Part shown: positions 37,130 through 49,017 of the stretch, one piece after another
Layout: the number at the start of each line of letters is the position of its first letter
How positions within the stretch are numbered: the stretch's first letter is position 1
Assembly (NCBI RefSeq): GCF_035046485.1
Contig: NC_085136.1
Location: 322,738,175 to 322,802,174, forward strand
Origin: Aedes albopictus
Taxonomy: Eukaryota > Arthropoda > Insecta > Diptera > Culicidae
Length of the DNA: 64,000 bases
Direction: 5' to 3'
The notes under the pieces: generated by a model
Told to the model about the DNA's origin: nothing
The model's input: only the letters and a program-made list of their open reading frames with translations
Databases searched by the model: none
Translations under genes and position numbers: made by a program

Positions 37130-39700
37130 AAAAAGTCGCGATTTCATGATGCGACACATGGGTTTGGATAACTTCAACATTTTTCCCATTTCCGGCGGGA
37201 CACGCGGAACTGGTTCCGGAGCACGACCAGTTGTGCCAAAAATGGTATGAGACTATTTCATTGTTAACTGTTTATCAGATTACCCGTAAAGCAGCGATTT
37301 GATGCATCGCATGTATGCGTTTGGTTCACATTTACAATTGACCACTTCAAGTGGGACACCCGGAATCGGCTGCGGGACACTACCGGCTGCCTTGAATATG
37401 GGCTGAGGTTATGTTCTCACAAATCCTACATTAGGTTACCGAAAAAGCTGCTATTTGATATACCGTATTATCCCGCTTATTCGACACTTTTAACAAGGCA
37501 ATTTTTTATATGTTCCCGCTGATTCGACATTTGTCGAATTAAAAAAAAATATCAAATGTCACAGCGTTCTACACTGTAAATGCGAATGATCTGTCATTGT
37601 GTTGACACTCACACTCGCAGCCGCTTCTCTTGCAGCAGCCCCATCCGGAAGTTCAAATTTGGTGCTATTCGACACCTGATCCGTCTGGAAATCAACCAGA
37701 ATGAACTCCGGAAGCCAACATTCGTAAAAAAGAACAAACTATCCGCTTGTACCACCACAATATCAGTAAAATTTGTGTTCAATAACATATCAGACAATCA
37801 AAGCAAAACCAAACAAGATTGTGTAGGGTGGCCAATTTGTCAAATTGAAAGTTTAGCTCGGGGTTTGCCGGTACCGCATGCGTAGGTTTGGTTCAATTTT
37901 ACATATTACCACTTCCGGTGGGACAACCAGAACCAGTTCATGGGCTGTGCCGATGTTTGGTACACTTTTCTATTTGGTCACTGCCGGCAGAACACCCGAA
38001 ACCGGTTCCGGATCAGTCCCGTCTCAGATATGATTTGAGACTATTTTCCTGCTAACCGTTCATCACGTTATCAAAAATGCCGCAGTTTGACGTGTCGTAT
38101 GCACGGGTATGGTTCATTTTTACTTTTGTCCACTTCCGGTGGGACACTCGGAATCTATTCCGAAACACAACCGGCTCAGATATGGTCTGAGATTGTTTTC
38201 CTGCTTATCGTTAATCAGGTTATCGAAAAAGCCACTTTTTGATGTGTCGCATGCATGGGTTTGGTCCATTTTTATGATTGGCCACTTCCAGTGGGAAATC
38301 CCAAACCGGTTCCGGAGCACTACCGATTCAGATACGGCCAAAGACTGCTTTCCTGCTTATCGTTCATCAGGTAATCGAAAATGCCGCGGTTCAACGTGTC
38401 GCATACACGGGCTTAGTTCACTTGTATATTTGACCACTTCCGGTGGGACACCCGGAACCGGTTCCGGATTACTACTGGTCCATGGATATGATCTTAGACT
38501 ATTTTCCTGCTTACTGTTAATTTGATTATCGAAAATGCCGCGGATTGACGTGTCACATGCATGGATTTGGTTCATTTTCATATTTGGCCATTTCCGGCGG
38601 GACACCCGGAACTCCTTCCGAAATACTACTGGTTCAGATATGGTCTGAGATTGTTTTTCTGCTTACCGTTCATCAGGATTTCGAAAATGCCGTGGTTTGA
38701 AGTGTTCCATGCATGGATATGTTAGATTTTAACATTTGATTCCTCCTTGGGGTACTGGTCCGGTACACCTAAATGGCAATAACTCCAGAACGGATGAACC
38801 GATTCGAACCACTTTTAATAGGAAAACCCCGAATATGTATTGTGTATTATTCGTATTTAACATATTAATTTTGTGTGATTGTCCCTTTTGGTATTTCTTG
38901 AAAATGTTGTGGATTTGGCATCTAGTGGATTGGTTTCCAAAATAGCTTCATGGACCATGGGCCAAACAGGCAGTAATACCAGGCATCTTCTAGAATCTTG
39001 TATGGAATTCTTAAAAAAATAGTTCACATATTCTGGAGTATTGTATATTTCGTTAACTGCCAAAATATCTTGAATCGATTAACAAATGTATAAGAAAATC
39101 ATCGAGATACACTTTGTCTCATATTTCTTAATCAGTCAATTAAATAAGCAACAAAGTAGTATTGTAGCTTTTATTTGGTGCTAATAGAACCTAAATCGGT
39201 TGACAGATGGCAAAGATTTTAATATGATACACTTTGTTGAAAATCTCAAAAAGTTTAGTTATATAACTCCTAAGTACTCTTTGAAAGATACATCAGTAAT
39301 CAAATGTCTAATCGTAATAAAATTTAATAGGATTCTGCAAGGATGTTGTAGCTTTCATTTGGCGCCAAGAGAACCCAAATCGGTTGACAAACGGCTGAGA
39401 TATTTATTATAATACACTTGGTCAAAATTCTTAAAAAGTTTAGTTGTATGACTCATAAGTACTCTTCGAGAGATATCTCGGTAACCAAACGTCCAATCGA
39501 AACAAAATTCAACAGCGTTCTACTATGATGTAGTAGCTTTTATTTGATTCCAAGAGAACTCAAATCGGTTGACAGACGGCTCAGAAACGTGAGAGACTTT
39601 TTTGAGACTTGTCTCCTCGGGTTTCTATCAAAAAGTCATTTTTTGAGTTAACATATAGCCTTTCCAGTAAACTTAGACAACAAGAAAGGCAAAAATCAGA
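37130..39700 (-). mobile_element. Copy A of an element with ~153-bp internal tandem repeats
   Basis: Between 37130 and 38720 a ~153-bp unit recurs with landmarks ACTTCCGGTGGGACACCCGGA and GTCGCATGCATGGGTTTGG; starts at about 38097, 38250, 38402 and 38555 give the period. A second tandem with ~185-bp period (TAGCTTTTATTTGG...CGGTTGACAGA at about 39163, 39348 and 39533) follows. The end at about 39625-39690 (ACATATAGCCTTTCCAGTAAACTTAG) matches, inverted, the start of copy B at about 47935. A ~370-bp block at about 37480-37860 interrupts the tandem in both copies. No protein-coding capacity is seen. Confidence 0.75.
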
Positions 39701-39769
39701 CATTCCTCGTGGAATTTCTCCAGAATTACTATATGACATATTCTACCGTGACGTTACAGCGTTATGACC

Positions 39770-40080
39770 ACTTTTTGGCCAGATTTTCTCCAATATCTCA
39801 TAAATGCGTACCATAAACCTTAACTATTTTTACATATTCGGATTCTTTGTAAAATTTCCCGTAAATATGATCTGTTGAACATTTAGTTTTCATTGGAATA
39901 GCTTGCCTGCTGTAACTTCACGCTACTAATTCCCATTTCGAACATACTTTTTCAATGAAAACTTTATGTTCAACAGATCATATTTACTGGAAATTTTACA
40001 AGGAATCCGAATATGCAAAATATTTGAGGTTTATGGTACGCACTTATGCGTTACAGTAGAAAACCTGACCAGAACATGTT
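39770..40080. mobile_element. Foldback MITE
   Basis: Arms of ~120 bp are inverted copies sharing ATGCGTACCATAAACCT, ATATTCGGATTC and AATATGATCTGTTGAACAT, with a ~60-bp centre. Identity is about 80-85% by eye. The ends are blurred; a target duplication was not resolved. Confidence 0.65.
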
Positions 40081-40109
40081 ATGAAAGAGAAAAAAATCAA
40101 GGCAGTTTG

Positions 40110-42040
40110 AAATTTTTCCGGGTAATTCTCTGGAAAGTCCTTTTGGCATTCCTTCAGGAATTATTACAGAGATGCTTTTGTTTCATTCTATAGACTCATT
40201 TAGAAATTCCTCAAAAGTTCCTTTAGTTTTTTCAGAAATAAATTGAGAGAACTCTCTAAGAATAATTTCTCAAAATTTAAAATTTTCTAGAATTCCCTTT
40301 AGAAACTGCTCAAGGGATTTCTTAAGAAATTCTACTGTTTCTCATTTTTTTTTCTATGTACTACTTTCAAATTTACTGATATCTTTAGAGAACGCTCGAG
40401 GAATTGCTTTCACCAACTCTTCCGCAAATTTCTTCAAAAACTTCTCCTATAATTCTTTATAGAAATCTGGCATAGATTGACTAAGAAATTTGTCATGAAT
40501 TTCTTCAAAAAATTCTCAAAAGTTCCAATGAAACCACTGAATAGATTTCTTCAGAAATCTCTTTGGGGATGGTTTCTGATTGTCTTCCATAGACTTCTTC
40601 AGGAATTCTTCCAGCGATTCCTTCACAAAATCAAATATTCAGAATAGCTTCAGAAATTTCTCAGAGGATCCTTTAAAAAGTTGTCTTTATAAATTTTTCC
40701 GAGCAATGAATCTTTGGAAAATCTTCAAGGATAACTTTGAAAGTTTTCTCAAAATGTCTCCAAGAATTCCTACATAAAAAAAACTTTGATGAATTTCTTG
40801 AACAATTGCTCGAGTGATTTCTTTATAAATTCTTCCAAAGATACTTTCAGAAAGTCTTACACGGATTCATTCAGAAAATACTCAATGAGTTGCTCCCTAG
40901 AATCTTCCAAACATTTTTTACTTCTTCTCTCTAAGGCTACTTCAGCAATTCTTCCTGATATTTTTCAAAAATCTTCCTTAGAATTTTGAAACATTTCTCT
41001 GAGGATTCATTAAAAAAGTCTTCAATGGATTCCTTCTGAAATTTCTACCGGGTTTCGTTCAAAATATCTTCTAGGAATTCTTGAGGAATATTGTTCGAGG
41101 ACCTCAGTATTTTTTTTATATAATCTCTAACCTTTCGCAACTCGCACGGTTGGCCACCACCGTTAGCACCACGCCAATACTGAATATAAAAGGCTAAATT
41201 TGTTCAAAATGTTGCACAAAAAACAACAACCGCGATCACTCGAGTGTTGAGGAATCTATTGGAAATACCTGTAGCGGTTATTTTAGAAATCTAATCCAGG
41301 GATTCCTTCAGGAACTTCTCCACGGACTCCAGAAATTTCTCGAATAAACATTTTGAATACCTTAGAAAATTTTCGAAGCAATGTCGAAGAATTTCCTCCA
41401 ATGCTAGTTTTCATTCGGATTGTTCAGGAATTCACTTAGAAATTCCTCCAGTAATACTCTTCCGAAATAACCATGAAATATTCATTAGAAGTTTATGGAA
41501 GATGTTTCTATGAATATTTGCAGATAATGATCCATTTGTTATTCCAAATAGTAATTCAGGAATGCGTCCACACATTACTTCAGAAATTCCTTGAAGCATT
41601 TCTCGAGAAGTCTCCCATGAACATCTCAAAAGATTTTATCAGGTATTCCAGCAGAGGTTTCTCAAGGAGTTTGTTCAGGTATTCCTCCTTGAATTTATTC
41701 AGATAATACCTTTTTAATTTCTTCTGGATTTTCCCTTGAATTCCTTTAGATAATTTTCAGACATTCTTTCTAGAATTCCTTCATAGATTTCAACAAAAAT
41801 GCGACCAGAAGTATCTCCGTACATTACTTCAAGTTTTCATTTGGAGATTCATTCAAAAATCCATTTAGAAATTCTGTCAAAAATTCTTTCTCAAGTCCCA
41901 TGCTGATTATCCCAGAAATGTCTCTATAGACTTTTTCGGTAACCATAGATTTCTTAAAGATTTTTTGTGGGAATTTCATCAAAGGTTTTCCATGATTTTT
42001 TAATGGATTCATATAAAACGTTCAGAAATTCCTTGAGAAA
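40110..42040 (-). repeat. GGAATTCC-type degenerate repeat, inverted orientation
   Basis: Words such as TTCAGAAATTCCTC and TTCTTCAGGAATTC at ~24-bp spacing are the reverse complement of the 8.3-kb block. A unique ~150-bp stretch at 41110-41260 interrupts it. Ser/Phe-rich ORFs are by-products. Confidence 0.7.
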
Positions 42041-42051
42041 TTATGAGCTTA

Positions 42052-42245
42052 CACACTCAATCCTGAATTGCCTGTTCAGCACTTTTTGACGAACTATTTC
42101 GGTAGCTTCGGTAATCGATTTTACTGAGGCTCAGTACACCAACTGTCAAAACTGGGTACAAAAGGTAAACAATGCAGTATAGTTGTATTCAGCTGTTCTA
42201 TTTTCGTCAAAAATTTACCGAACACGGTATTCCAAATTAAGTGTG
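42052..42245. mobile_element. 194-bp TA-flanked MITE
   Basis: The ends are CACACTCAAT (42052-42061) and ATTAAGTGTG (42236-42245), a 10-bp inverted pair with one mismatch, and both sides are bounded by TA (42050-42051 and 42246-42247). This suits a Tc1/mariner-type non-autonomous element. It is embedded at the end of degenerate repeat. Confidence 0.65.
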
Positions 42246-42369
42246 TATGTTTTTTTCTACTGGTGGTTATTCTTTGGCACAGTTGTTACATTATTTTGCA
42301 ATTTGCTCTAGAAATCTTTTCGGATTAAGGATATTTCCCCTTTTGAACCACAACAGGCTTGTCCCAGTT

Positions 42370-42770
42370 GGGACGCTATGTTGAGAAGTCAAAGAAGTGA
42401 GACATTTGGAGTGAGTAGTGAGGAGAGAGTTGTATTAGCAGAGGAATGTGCAATGAATAGTGAATAATGAAGCAATGAGGAGTGTGAAAGAGTGATACGT
42501 GATTACTGAGTATTAAGTTATGAAGAATGAGGAGTGAGAATTGAGTAGTGTGCAGTGAGGAATGAACAGGAATGTGTGAAAAGGAGGAGGGAGCGAGAAA
42601 TACATTGTGAGAAGTGGGCAGCAAGTTCTGAGCTATGAGGTGAACAGTGAAGAGTGAGCAGTGATGAATGTGCAGTTGGGAGTGAAGTGATGCGTGGAGC
42701 ATAACAAGTAAGATGTTAGGAATGAACAGTGATAAAAAATGGATATTGAGAATGATGAATGACCTATGAG
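42370..42770 (-). repeat. CTCACT-type block, inverted
   Basis: GTGAGTAGTGAGGAG and AGTGAGCAGTGA words, the reverse complement of the blocks at 31.7 and 33.8 kb. It lies next to an inverted GGAATTCC-type block. Confidence 0.7.
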
Positions 42771-44535
42771 AAATATCAGAACAAAAAAAAACTCTTAATT
42801 TTAAGATTTTTTTTCCTTATTGGTTTTGACCAACAACCAATAAAATGGTAACTGATCCAATCACACGGTAAAATTTGTTGGCATTACTATAGTTCCTATT
42901 ACGTAGTTACCATTCCCAAAATCACACACACTACACCATCTCCCCTTCTGGGCACGGCCCAGGTAATCTTCAATGGATAAACTTTATCGAGCATCTACCC
43001 TGTAGAGAAGTAGACACTACTAGTGGGCTCTTACCGTTTGCGATTATTGCTTTTCTTTCTAAGAAAAGCCGCCAGTTCAGCCGGAGCCAGTTAGACCTCT
43101 GCTTGATGCCGAAATGGAAAAATTGAAAGAATATAAACGGAAAATCTTTGGAAATTTTCTTTCCGCCGCCGCCGGATGATGGGGGCAATTTTAGGGTTTC
43201 TCCATTCAAGCGGAAGTTGCACTCGGGCTCGCTCGGGCGCATACTGCGCTACCGGTGAAGTAACGATTGTCGAACGAATTCAGGGCAGGGAAGCCTCTCG
43301 AGTTGTACTCGAGAAAAATAGTTTATCCTTTAGGTTGTTGAAGATCAATTTAGTATCTTTTAGTTATGATTTCCACTTTGAGCGGTGTTTGAGAGGATTG
43401 GAAGGATGGCGGCGATCAGCGTCCTCAGGTAGACTAGGAAGAAACTTTTCCCGTTGGATTATTGAGTAATTACAATTTGCTGCGAAAGGTTTCCTCTCAA
43501 GGGTCGTTGAAAAACGAACGCCCAAAGAATCTTTGTCATAGTTGAACCTATCTTCCCTTAGAAAACATCCAGTTCAAATTAATGAGCAACTAATAGATTT
43601 AATTACCTGTGAAACTTATTACAAAATGGTTCACTGATAATATTATTCGAAAATTGATTACCAGTTTATCACAACTTTAAAATTGGCTCAAACAACAAAC
43701 TATTTTACTAAGTATGATTACAAATTTATATCGACTTCTGCATACGATAGCGTAAAAAAGTTTTCTCTCAAAAAGACGCGGAATCGACACCATTGAGCAG
43801 TGGTGTCACTCGAGGGAGAGATCATCACCATCCGTTTTTTGCCGTAGATAATTTCCATGTCTCAGAAGACTCATTGTTATTCAAGTCGGCATGATGCGGC
43901 ACCACCAGACACTGACCGTGTTGTTTGCGAAAAAGTCACTGATACCGCTATAGACGAGGAAGACAACGATGCATGTGTAGCTTTAGTAGTGTCGACGAGT
44001 TGCATCGATGACTATCATCTTAGCATAACACAGAGGGAATGTGAAGTGCGGTTTATAAATGAAAGACAGTTTTTTCCGTAGCATCGAGACATGAATGGGA
44101 ATTTTATTTTCTTTTTTTTTACGTTTTTCCTCAATGGAATGCGGTTTGAACAATCAATCCTAAAATCTGATACTGCTTCAAATAGTTCACCGACATTGTT
44201 TATATGTCGTCCGCGAAGCAAACAAGTTGACTGGATCTCGTACATGATATGTACCCATTTAATTTTTGATGAAAAACCTAAAGATACTTAAAATAATCCC
44301 AAGCAACATAAACGTTACAAAAGAATGACGACTGCGATGATTCTCGTTTGCACATAAGCCATTGCCAAGTAATTCTAGGCATTCGTTAGATATGGAAACA
44401 GTGGTGTCATCGAAGTTACTCCAAGTTACTCACTGAGTTACCAGCTGTCGAGATAAGAAAAAAAAAACAAATTGATTTCCTACCAGAGCGCTCATGGATT
44501 ACTCCGAATTACTCCACAACATCCCCCGGCAACAA
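42771..44535. other. Unclassified unique DNA
   Basis: No repeats or domain-bearing frames. A 74-aa frame at 43857-44081 is unrecognised and lacks splice context. Confidence 0.35.
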
Positions 44536-44539
44536 CTCT

Positions 44540-45525
44540 ATGGGCTCTTTAAAAAAAATCTGTCAAAGATTCATACCTAGGTTCAATGAAGAGATTTCTG
44601 AAGTTTCCTACAGGGATTATTTCGGATATTTCATTAGCTATTTCTCCGAAATTTCTCAAAGGGTTTTTTTTTTCAAGAAAATCTTGCAAGGATTGCTTTT
44701 GATTTCCTCAGAAATTTATCAAATGATACATTTGGAAAACAATTCATCGATATCAGACATGACTCCATGAATTCCTATAAAAATCCTTCAGAAATTTACA
44801 TAGCGATTCCTTCAGAACGTTTTCCAGAGAGTTTATTTAAGATTCTGCCAAGAATGCTCTGGGAAATTATACCTTGGATTCCTTTCGGAATTACTCCAAG
44901 GATGTCTTAAGAAAATCTTTCAAAAAAATTCTTTCAGAAAGTCTTAATACACCTGCCTTGGATTTCTTCAGAAATTGTTCTTGAATTTTGTGCAGAATTA
45001 CCTCTTAAGATTCTTCAAAAATTTTCTCCAAGAACTCCTCTAGAAAACCTTTCATGGGTTTCTTCAGAAATTTCTCCATCAATCGGAAATTATCCTCAGA
45101 TTTCTTAAGAAATGCTTTCAGCGATTTCATCAGATAATCGAAATCCATTCAGAAATTTCTACTTGGATTGCTCTAGTAAATCTTCAGAAATTCTTCTAGA
45201 GGTTCCTTTAAAATTTTCCTCCAGAAATTCTGTATGGGATACCTTCATAAATTTGTCCAAAGAATCCACCAAGAAATCATCTATGGATTGCTTTCAAAAT
45301 TGCTCTATGGATGTTTTGAAAAGATTTTTTTAGAAATTCCATTGAGAATTTCTCCAGAAATTTATTCAGAAATACTTTTATGTCAATTTCAATGAGTTTC
45401 CCCTGAAACGCCACCAGGGATTACTTCAGAGTTTTTTCTAGGGATTCTTTCAGGAAATCATTGCAGGGATTCCTCTACAAATTTCTAGAGGATAACTTCA
45501 GAAATTCTTGCAAAAATTCTTTCGT
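44540..45525 (-). repeat. GGAATTCC-type degenerate repeat, inverted orientation
   Basis: CTTCAGAAATTTCTCC and TCCTTCAGAA words as at 40.1-42.0 kb. Followed after the SINE head by a G-rich block at 45840, which keeps the C-rich then GGAATT order on the minus strand. Confidence 0.7.
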
Positions 45526-45618
45526 AAAAAAAAAAAAAATTCTCGACCTGAACGGGAATCGAATCCGCCGTCTCTGGATTGGCAATCCATAGCCTTAACC
45601 ACTAGGCTAACTGGAGAC
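45526..45618 (-). mobile_element. Feilai-type SINE head ending in an oligo(T) tract
   Basis: Minus-strand GGTCTCCAGTTAGCC through the A box and the B box GATTCGATTCCC match the head of the 9.6-kb SINE. Instead of the SINE body, it passes straight into T14 (45526-45539 as A's on the plus strand), which would be a pol III terminator. It is a head-only copy of ~78 bp. Confidence 0.75.
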
Positions 45619-45839
45619 CCCGTGGATTTGTATTAGCCCTATATTTCGCCATTTTAGGCTCATAAGGCTAACACTTGGCCAATAGCATGTGCGTTCTATG
45701 ACAGCACTATATTTGCACGCATGGCGAATAATACTTGAGTAGTTTCTTTGTCTCTAGATGTTGGTACTAATCGTTGAAAGAGGTATTATTTAATATTAGT
45801 ATTGTAGAAGCAGTTGCTAGTTATTGGAATGTCTAACAG

Positions 45840-46050
45840 CTTTTCCGATTTATGCAGGCTTCATGGGCGCTTTCGGGGGCTTCCGAAGGGTTTCAGGCGC
45901 GTTACATGGGGTCCGATGGGGTTTTAGGATGATTTTGAGGGCGTTGCACGAAGCTTTAGAGGATTATGGCGGGTTTCAGAGGCGTTACGCAGATGTTTTC
46001 GGGGGTTGGTCTCAGGAGAGTTACAGGGGGTTTTGATGGGACTTAAGCGG
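45840..46050 (-). repeat. C-rich degenerate repeat, inverted (G-rich on plus)
   Basis: GGGGTTTTAGGATG, GGCGTTACACG and GTTTCAGAGGCG words are the complement of the CCCCTGAAAC family. Confidence 0.65.
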
Positions 46051-46692
46051 CTCGAGACTTTCTGAAAATACATTTTGGATCACTGCTCTTAAGTGAGCTT
46101 CATGGAGTTTTCAGCAGCGCTTTCAAAAACGTTTAAGAAGAGACACAAGACGTTCCAGATTGTTTACAATTGTAGTTCCGATGACCTATACTCAAGGGAG
46201 CTCTTAGAGACTCTTAAACAAACATTGAACTTATCACTTTCCAGCACACTGTTGCATGAGGCCATGTAAGCATGACTTTTATTTGATCATTCAAACACGC
46301 AAGTTATGCATGTAGACAAGATGAGTTCCCAAGTAAGAATGGATGCTAAACAGTGAGAGTATGAACTGAGCATTGGATGGTTTATGGTGTCATTGGCTGA
46401 ACACAATGACAGCTGAATATTGGTCTGATGTATGGCTTGTTAAACCTCTTTAATCTGCAATACACAAATGGCTTAATATTCTTCATCTGTGTAACCAGCA
46501 TTAAAACATAATCCAGCCTGCAGAATTGATTATTTGTTGTTCAAGCTTTAATCAAATGTTTTTTTGACAATTAACCCTCTAATACCCAAAATTTTGATTT
46601 TCATCTAAATATCATTTTTCGTCATCTAAAATCGATTTAAACATGTTTTGGAATCTTGTACCGACTTTTCGAACCCTCTAAGCAGAATACCC
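46051..46692. other. Unclassified DNA
   Basis: No repeats, arms or coding frames that I can support. Confidence 0.35.
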
Positions 46693-46929
46693 TCTATGAA
46701 TGAGTGTAATCAGTTTCGTACCTTTTAATTCCGCCCTATGTTGCTTATCCTTTGACAGATACGCGTATTTCGACTACCACTTGTAATCTTCCTCAGTGTC
46801 AGTTATCCACTCTGGATAACTGACACTGAGGAAGATTACAAGTGGTAGTCGAAATACGCGTATCTGTCAAAGGATAAGCAACATAGGGCGGAATTAAAAG
46901 GTACGAAACTGATTACACTCATTCATAGA
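46693..46929. repeat. Perfect 117-bp-arm palindrome with hammerhead-like core
   Basis: 46693-46809 and 46813-46929 are exact reverse complements, separated by 3 nt. Each arm, read towards its outer end, carries a hammerhead-ribozyme-like core. On the plus strand it comprises CTGAGGA at 826-832, stem II GATTAC/GTAGTC, GAA, a self-complementary ATACGCGTAT as stem III, then C at 46864 and stem I TGACA/TGTCA (46821-46825/46865-46869). An extra A precedes stem II. Such cores are known in Penelope-like retroelements; no such protein is encoded nearby. The mirrored core lies on the minus strand at 46753-46801. Confidence 0.8.
46821..46869 (+). ncRNA. Candidate type I hammerhead ribozyme core
   Basis: C-U-G-A-N-G-A, stem II, G-A-A, an A-U-closed stem III and a UC cleavage step are all present in the right order, with a closing 5-bp stem I. 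The predicted cut is after C46864. Deviations are an unpaired A at the base of stem II and a stem III with no loop, which would favour dimers. The identical copy on the minus strand arises from the palindrome. Activity is inference. Confidence 0.45.
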
Positions 46930-47396
46930 TGTTTTGGAAGATGATTCTTTTCAATTTTCGATTTTGTGAATTTAAGTTTTTGATTTTTCGAATTTTTATT
47001 TTTGAAGATCCCCACACTTTTATATTTTTTCTGGAAGCCAATTTGGGGAACGGATTTTTTGAGTAGAAAACATTTTGAGATTTTATGATTATTGTTTAAA
47101 TATTATTTTAATTTTTTTTCACAGAAAATTTTATTTTCCGTATAATTTTAGGGAAAATAAATTAAGAGTGTATTCGTTTCCCTTAATCTATTAAACAATG
47201 ATAGAATGAATGATTTGAGAAAAAATTAAAATATGTTAATTGTAGCGATTCAATACAAAATAAACAATGACTTCTTTTTCAATGATTTTTTAAAAATGTA
47301 AATACGCTTTAAAAAACACCAAAAAACATTTTGAGATACATATACAGAACAGTCCTAAATATCAGCCAAAAAAAATAAAAAAAATGATTTTCCACG

Positions 47397-47589
47397 GCGA
47401 GCGGTAATGGCGGCGGCGGGCATATCCAACCGGTTCAGATTTTGACGTTTCTTGGGGGAAAGTCAAAACAGTTTCATTCTCCTCCTCACCCCTTCACCCA
47501 CCATTTGGTGGCGCCAACCGATTGCGATCCCCAAAAAACGTCAAAATTCGAATCGGTTATTTGTGCCCGCCGCCGCCATTACCGCTTGC
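47397..47589. mobile_element. ~193-bp MITE with GC-rich inverted ends
   Basis: The left arm GAGCGGTAATGGCGGCGGCG...TTTTGACGTTTCTTGGGG pairs with a near-complement at the right; arms are ~60 bp with a few mismatches. There is no coding capacity. A target duplication was not resolved. Confidence 0.65.
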
Positions 47590-47924
47590 GGATAAGTGGA
47601 TACCCCGTCTAAAGGCGGGATTGGGTGAGGGTTAACTCAAGCAAGTTTTCGGAGTGTCCACAACACTTCTTCTAAGGCTTCTCCAGCATTAATGCAGACT
47701 CAGTTCAACTAGTGTTCTTGATTATTAAACCACAACAAGGGATGCTCTTGTTTTCCAATATCTTTATACAATTGTGTGTAGTGTAGAGCTAAGGTGAGTG
47801 AACATAAATCAGGAGGTACGAGCTTAATTCCCAGTTTTTCACAGAGTTTATTTTAAACATTCCAATACATCTCTTCTTGGTATTTCAAAGCACAAATAGT
47901 AAAAGCTAACGAAACTTTCGTTAC
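47590..47924. other. Unclassified DNA
   Basis: No supportable feature. Confidence 0.35.
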
Positions 47925-48062
47925 GAAAGTGTTTTTACCTTTCTCGTACACTAAGTGTACTGGAAAGGCTATATGTTCACTCCAACAATGATTTTTTGAT
48001 AGGAGGCCTGGAGGGTCGAGTCACATATACCAATCAACTCAGCTCGACGAGTTGAGGTGATG
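47925..48062 (+). mobile_element. Copy B of the tandem-bearing element, left part
   Basis: CCTTTCTCGTACACTAAGTGTACTGGAAAGGCTATATG-type sequence matches the inverted end of copy A. It ends at the 15-bp target duplication (48048-48062) of the R1 LINE and resumes at 54014. Confidence 0.7.
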
Positions 48063-48073
48063 TTTTTTTTTTT

Positions 48074-49017
48074 ATTCTAGGAGTCCAAAAATCTTCTAAA
48101 GACGCTGTGTGGGATTCGAATGTGCGCCTACCCACTAAAAACACTCTCCTAGTTTACCTCCACCTTAAATTCCCCTCCGGTACCACCATGCAGTATTTCT
48201 TCGGAGGGGAGGCGTTATGTGCCTTGTGCACCATCACCAATTTGTTATCCTAGTCTTCTTCATGCTATGCGCACCGCTTCGTTAGTTGCTGTTAATATTC
48301 CAGTATCGCCACTAAGCGACATACATGCTATTTTTCAAATTTGTTATTCTAATCGTTCTTAGCCTTTCGGCTCCGGTTAGCTTGTTATTTGCTTAATGTG
48401 CCGCCATTGAGCGGTAAACTCTATGTTAGTACCACTTTCATCAAATTTGTTATTCTAAAGCCATGCTGAGTTCATCGGCTGCTACTAATTTGCTCCGAGA
48501 ACGTTGCCCTCCCGGTGCCGCCCGAGTGCCAATCAGCACTCGAGGTTTCCGCGCACGACTCGGATAGTCCCCGACGGTGGATATATCCTACCCGACGAAG
48601 AGTTTCCCGACACTGAAACTTCTCCCGCAACCGACTTCCCGGGCAGATGCCAAGGTCGGTCCTGCGATTCCGGTTGGAGACGGCTTCCGGTTCACAGGCG
48701 CCCTGACGACCATGCTCCGGTGCTTCTTCCCGATCGCTCTACTCTGACAGTCCCCGGCGGTGGATCTGTATTACTCCGACAGAGAAGTCCCCGACGAAAG
48801 ACGTTCTCCCGTTACCGCCCGTGTGCCATTGAGCACAATGACTTCACGCGCACTACTCGGATACTCCCCGGCAGTGGATCTATCCTACTCCGACAGAGAG
48901 TTCCCCGACGTAGGAAGTTCTCCCGAATACCGACCGAGAGCCAGTAAGCTCCACACCTTAATCGCTCACGACACCGGTAGTCCTCGACGGCGGATCTACC
49001 ACACGCGGACGGAACTA
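48074..49017 (-). repeat. R1 LINE 3' UTR with two sets of tandem repeats
   Basis: One set has TCCCCGGCGGTGGATCT-type units near 48565, 48745, 48858 and 48975 (about 113-180 bp apart). A second has CAAATTTGTTATTCTAA-type units near 48237, 48343 and 48448 (about 105 bp apart). No coding function is evident; overlapping frames here are by-products. Confidence 0.65.
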
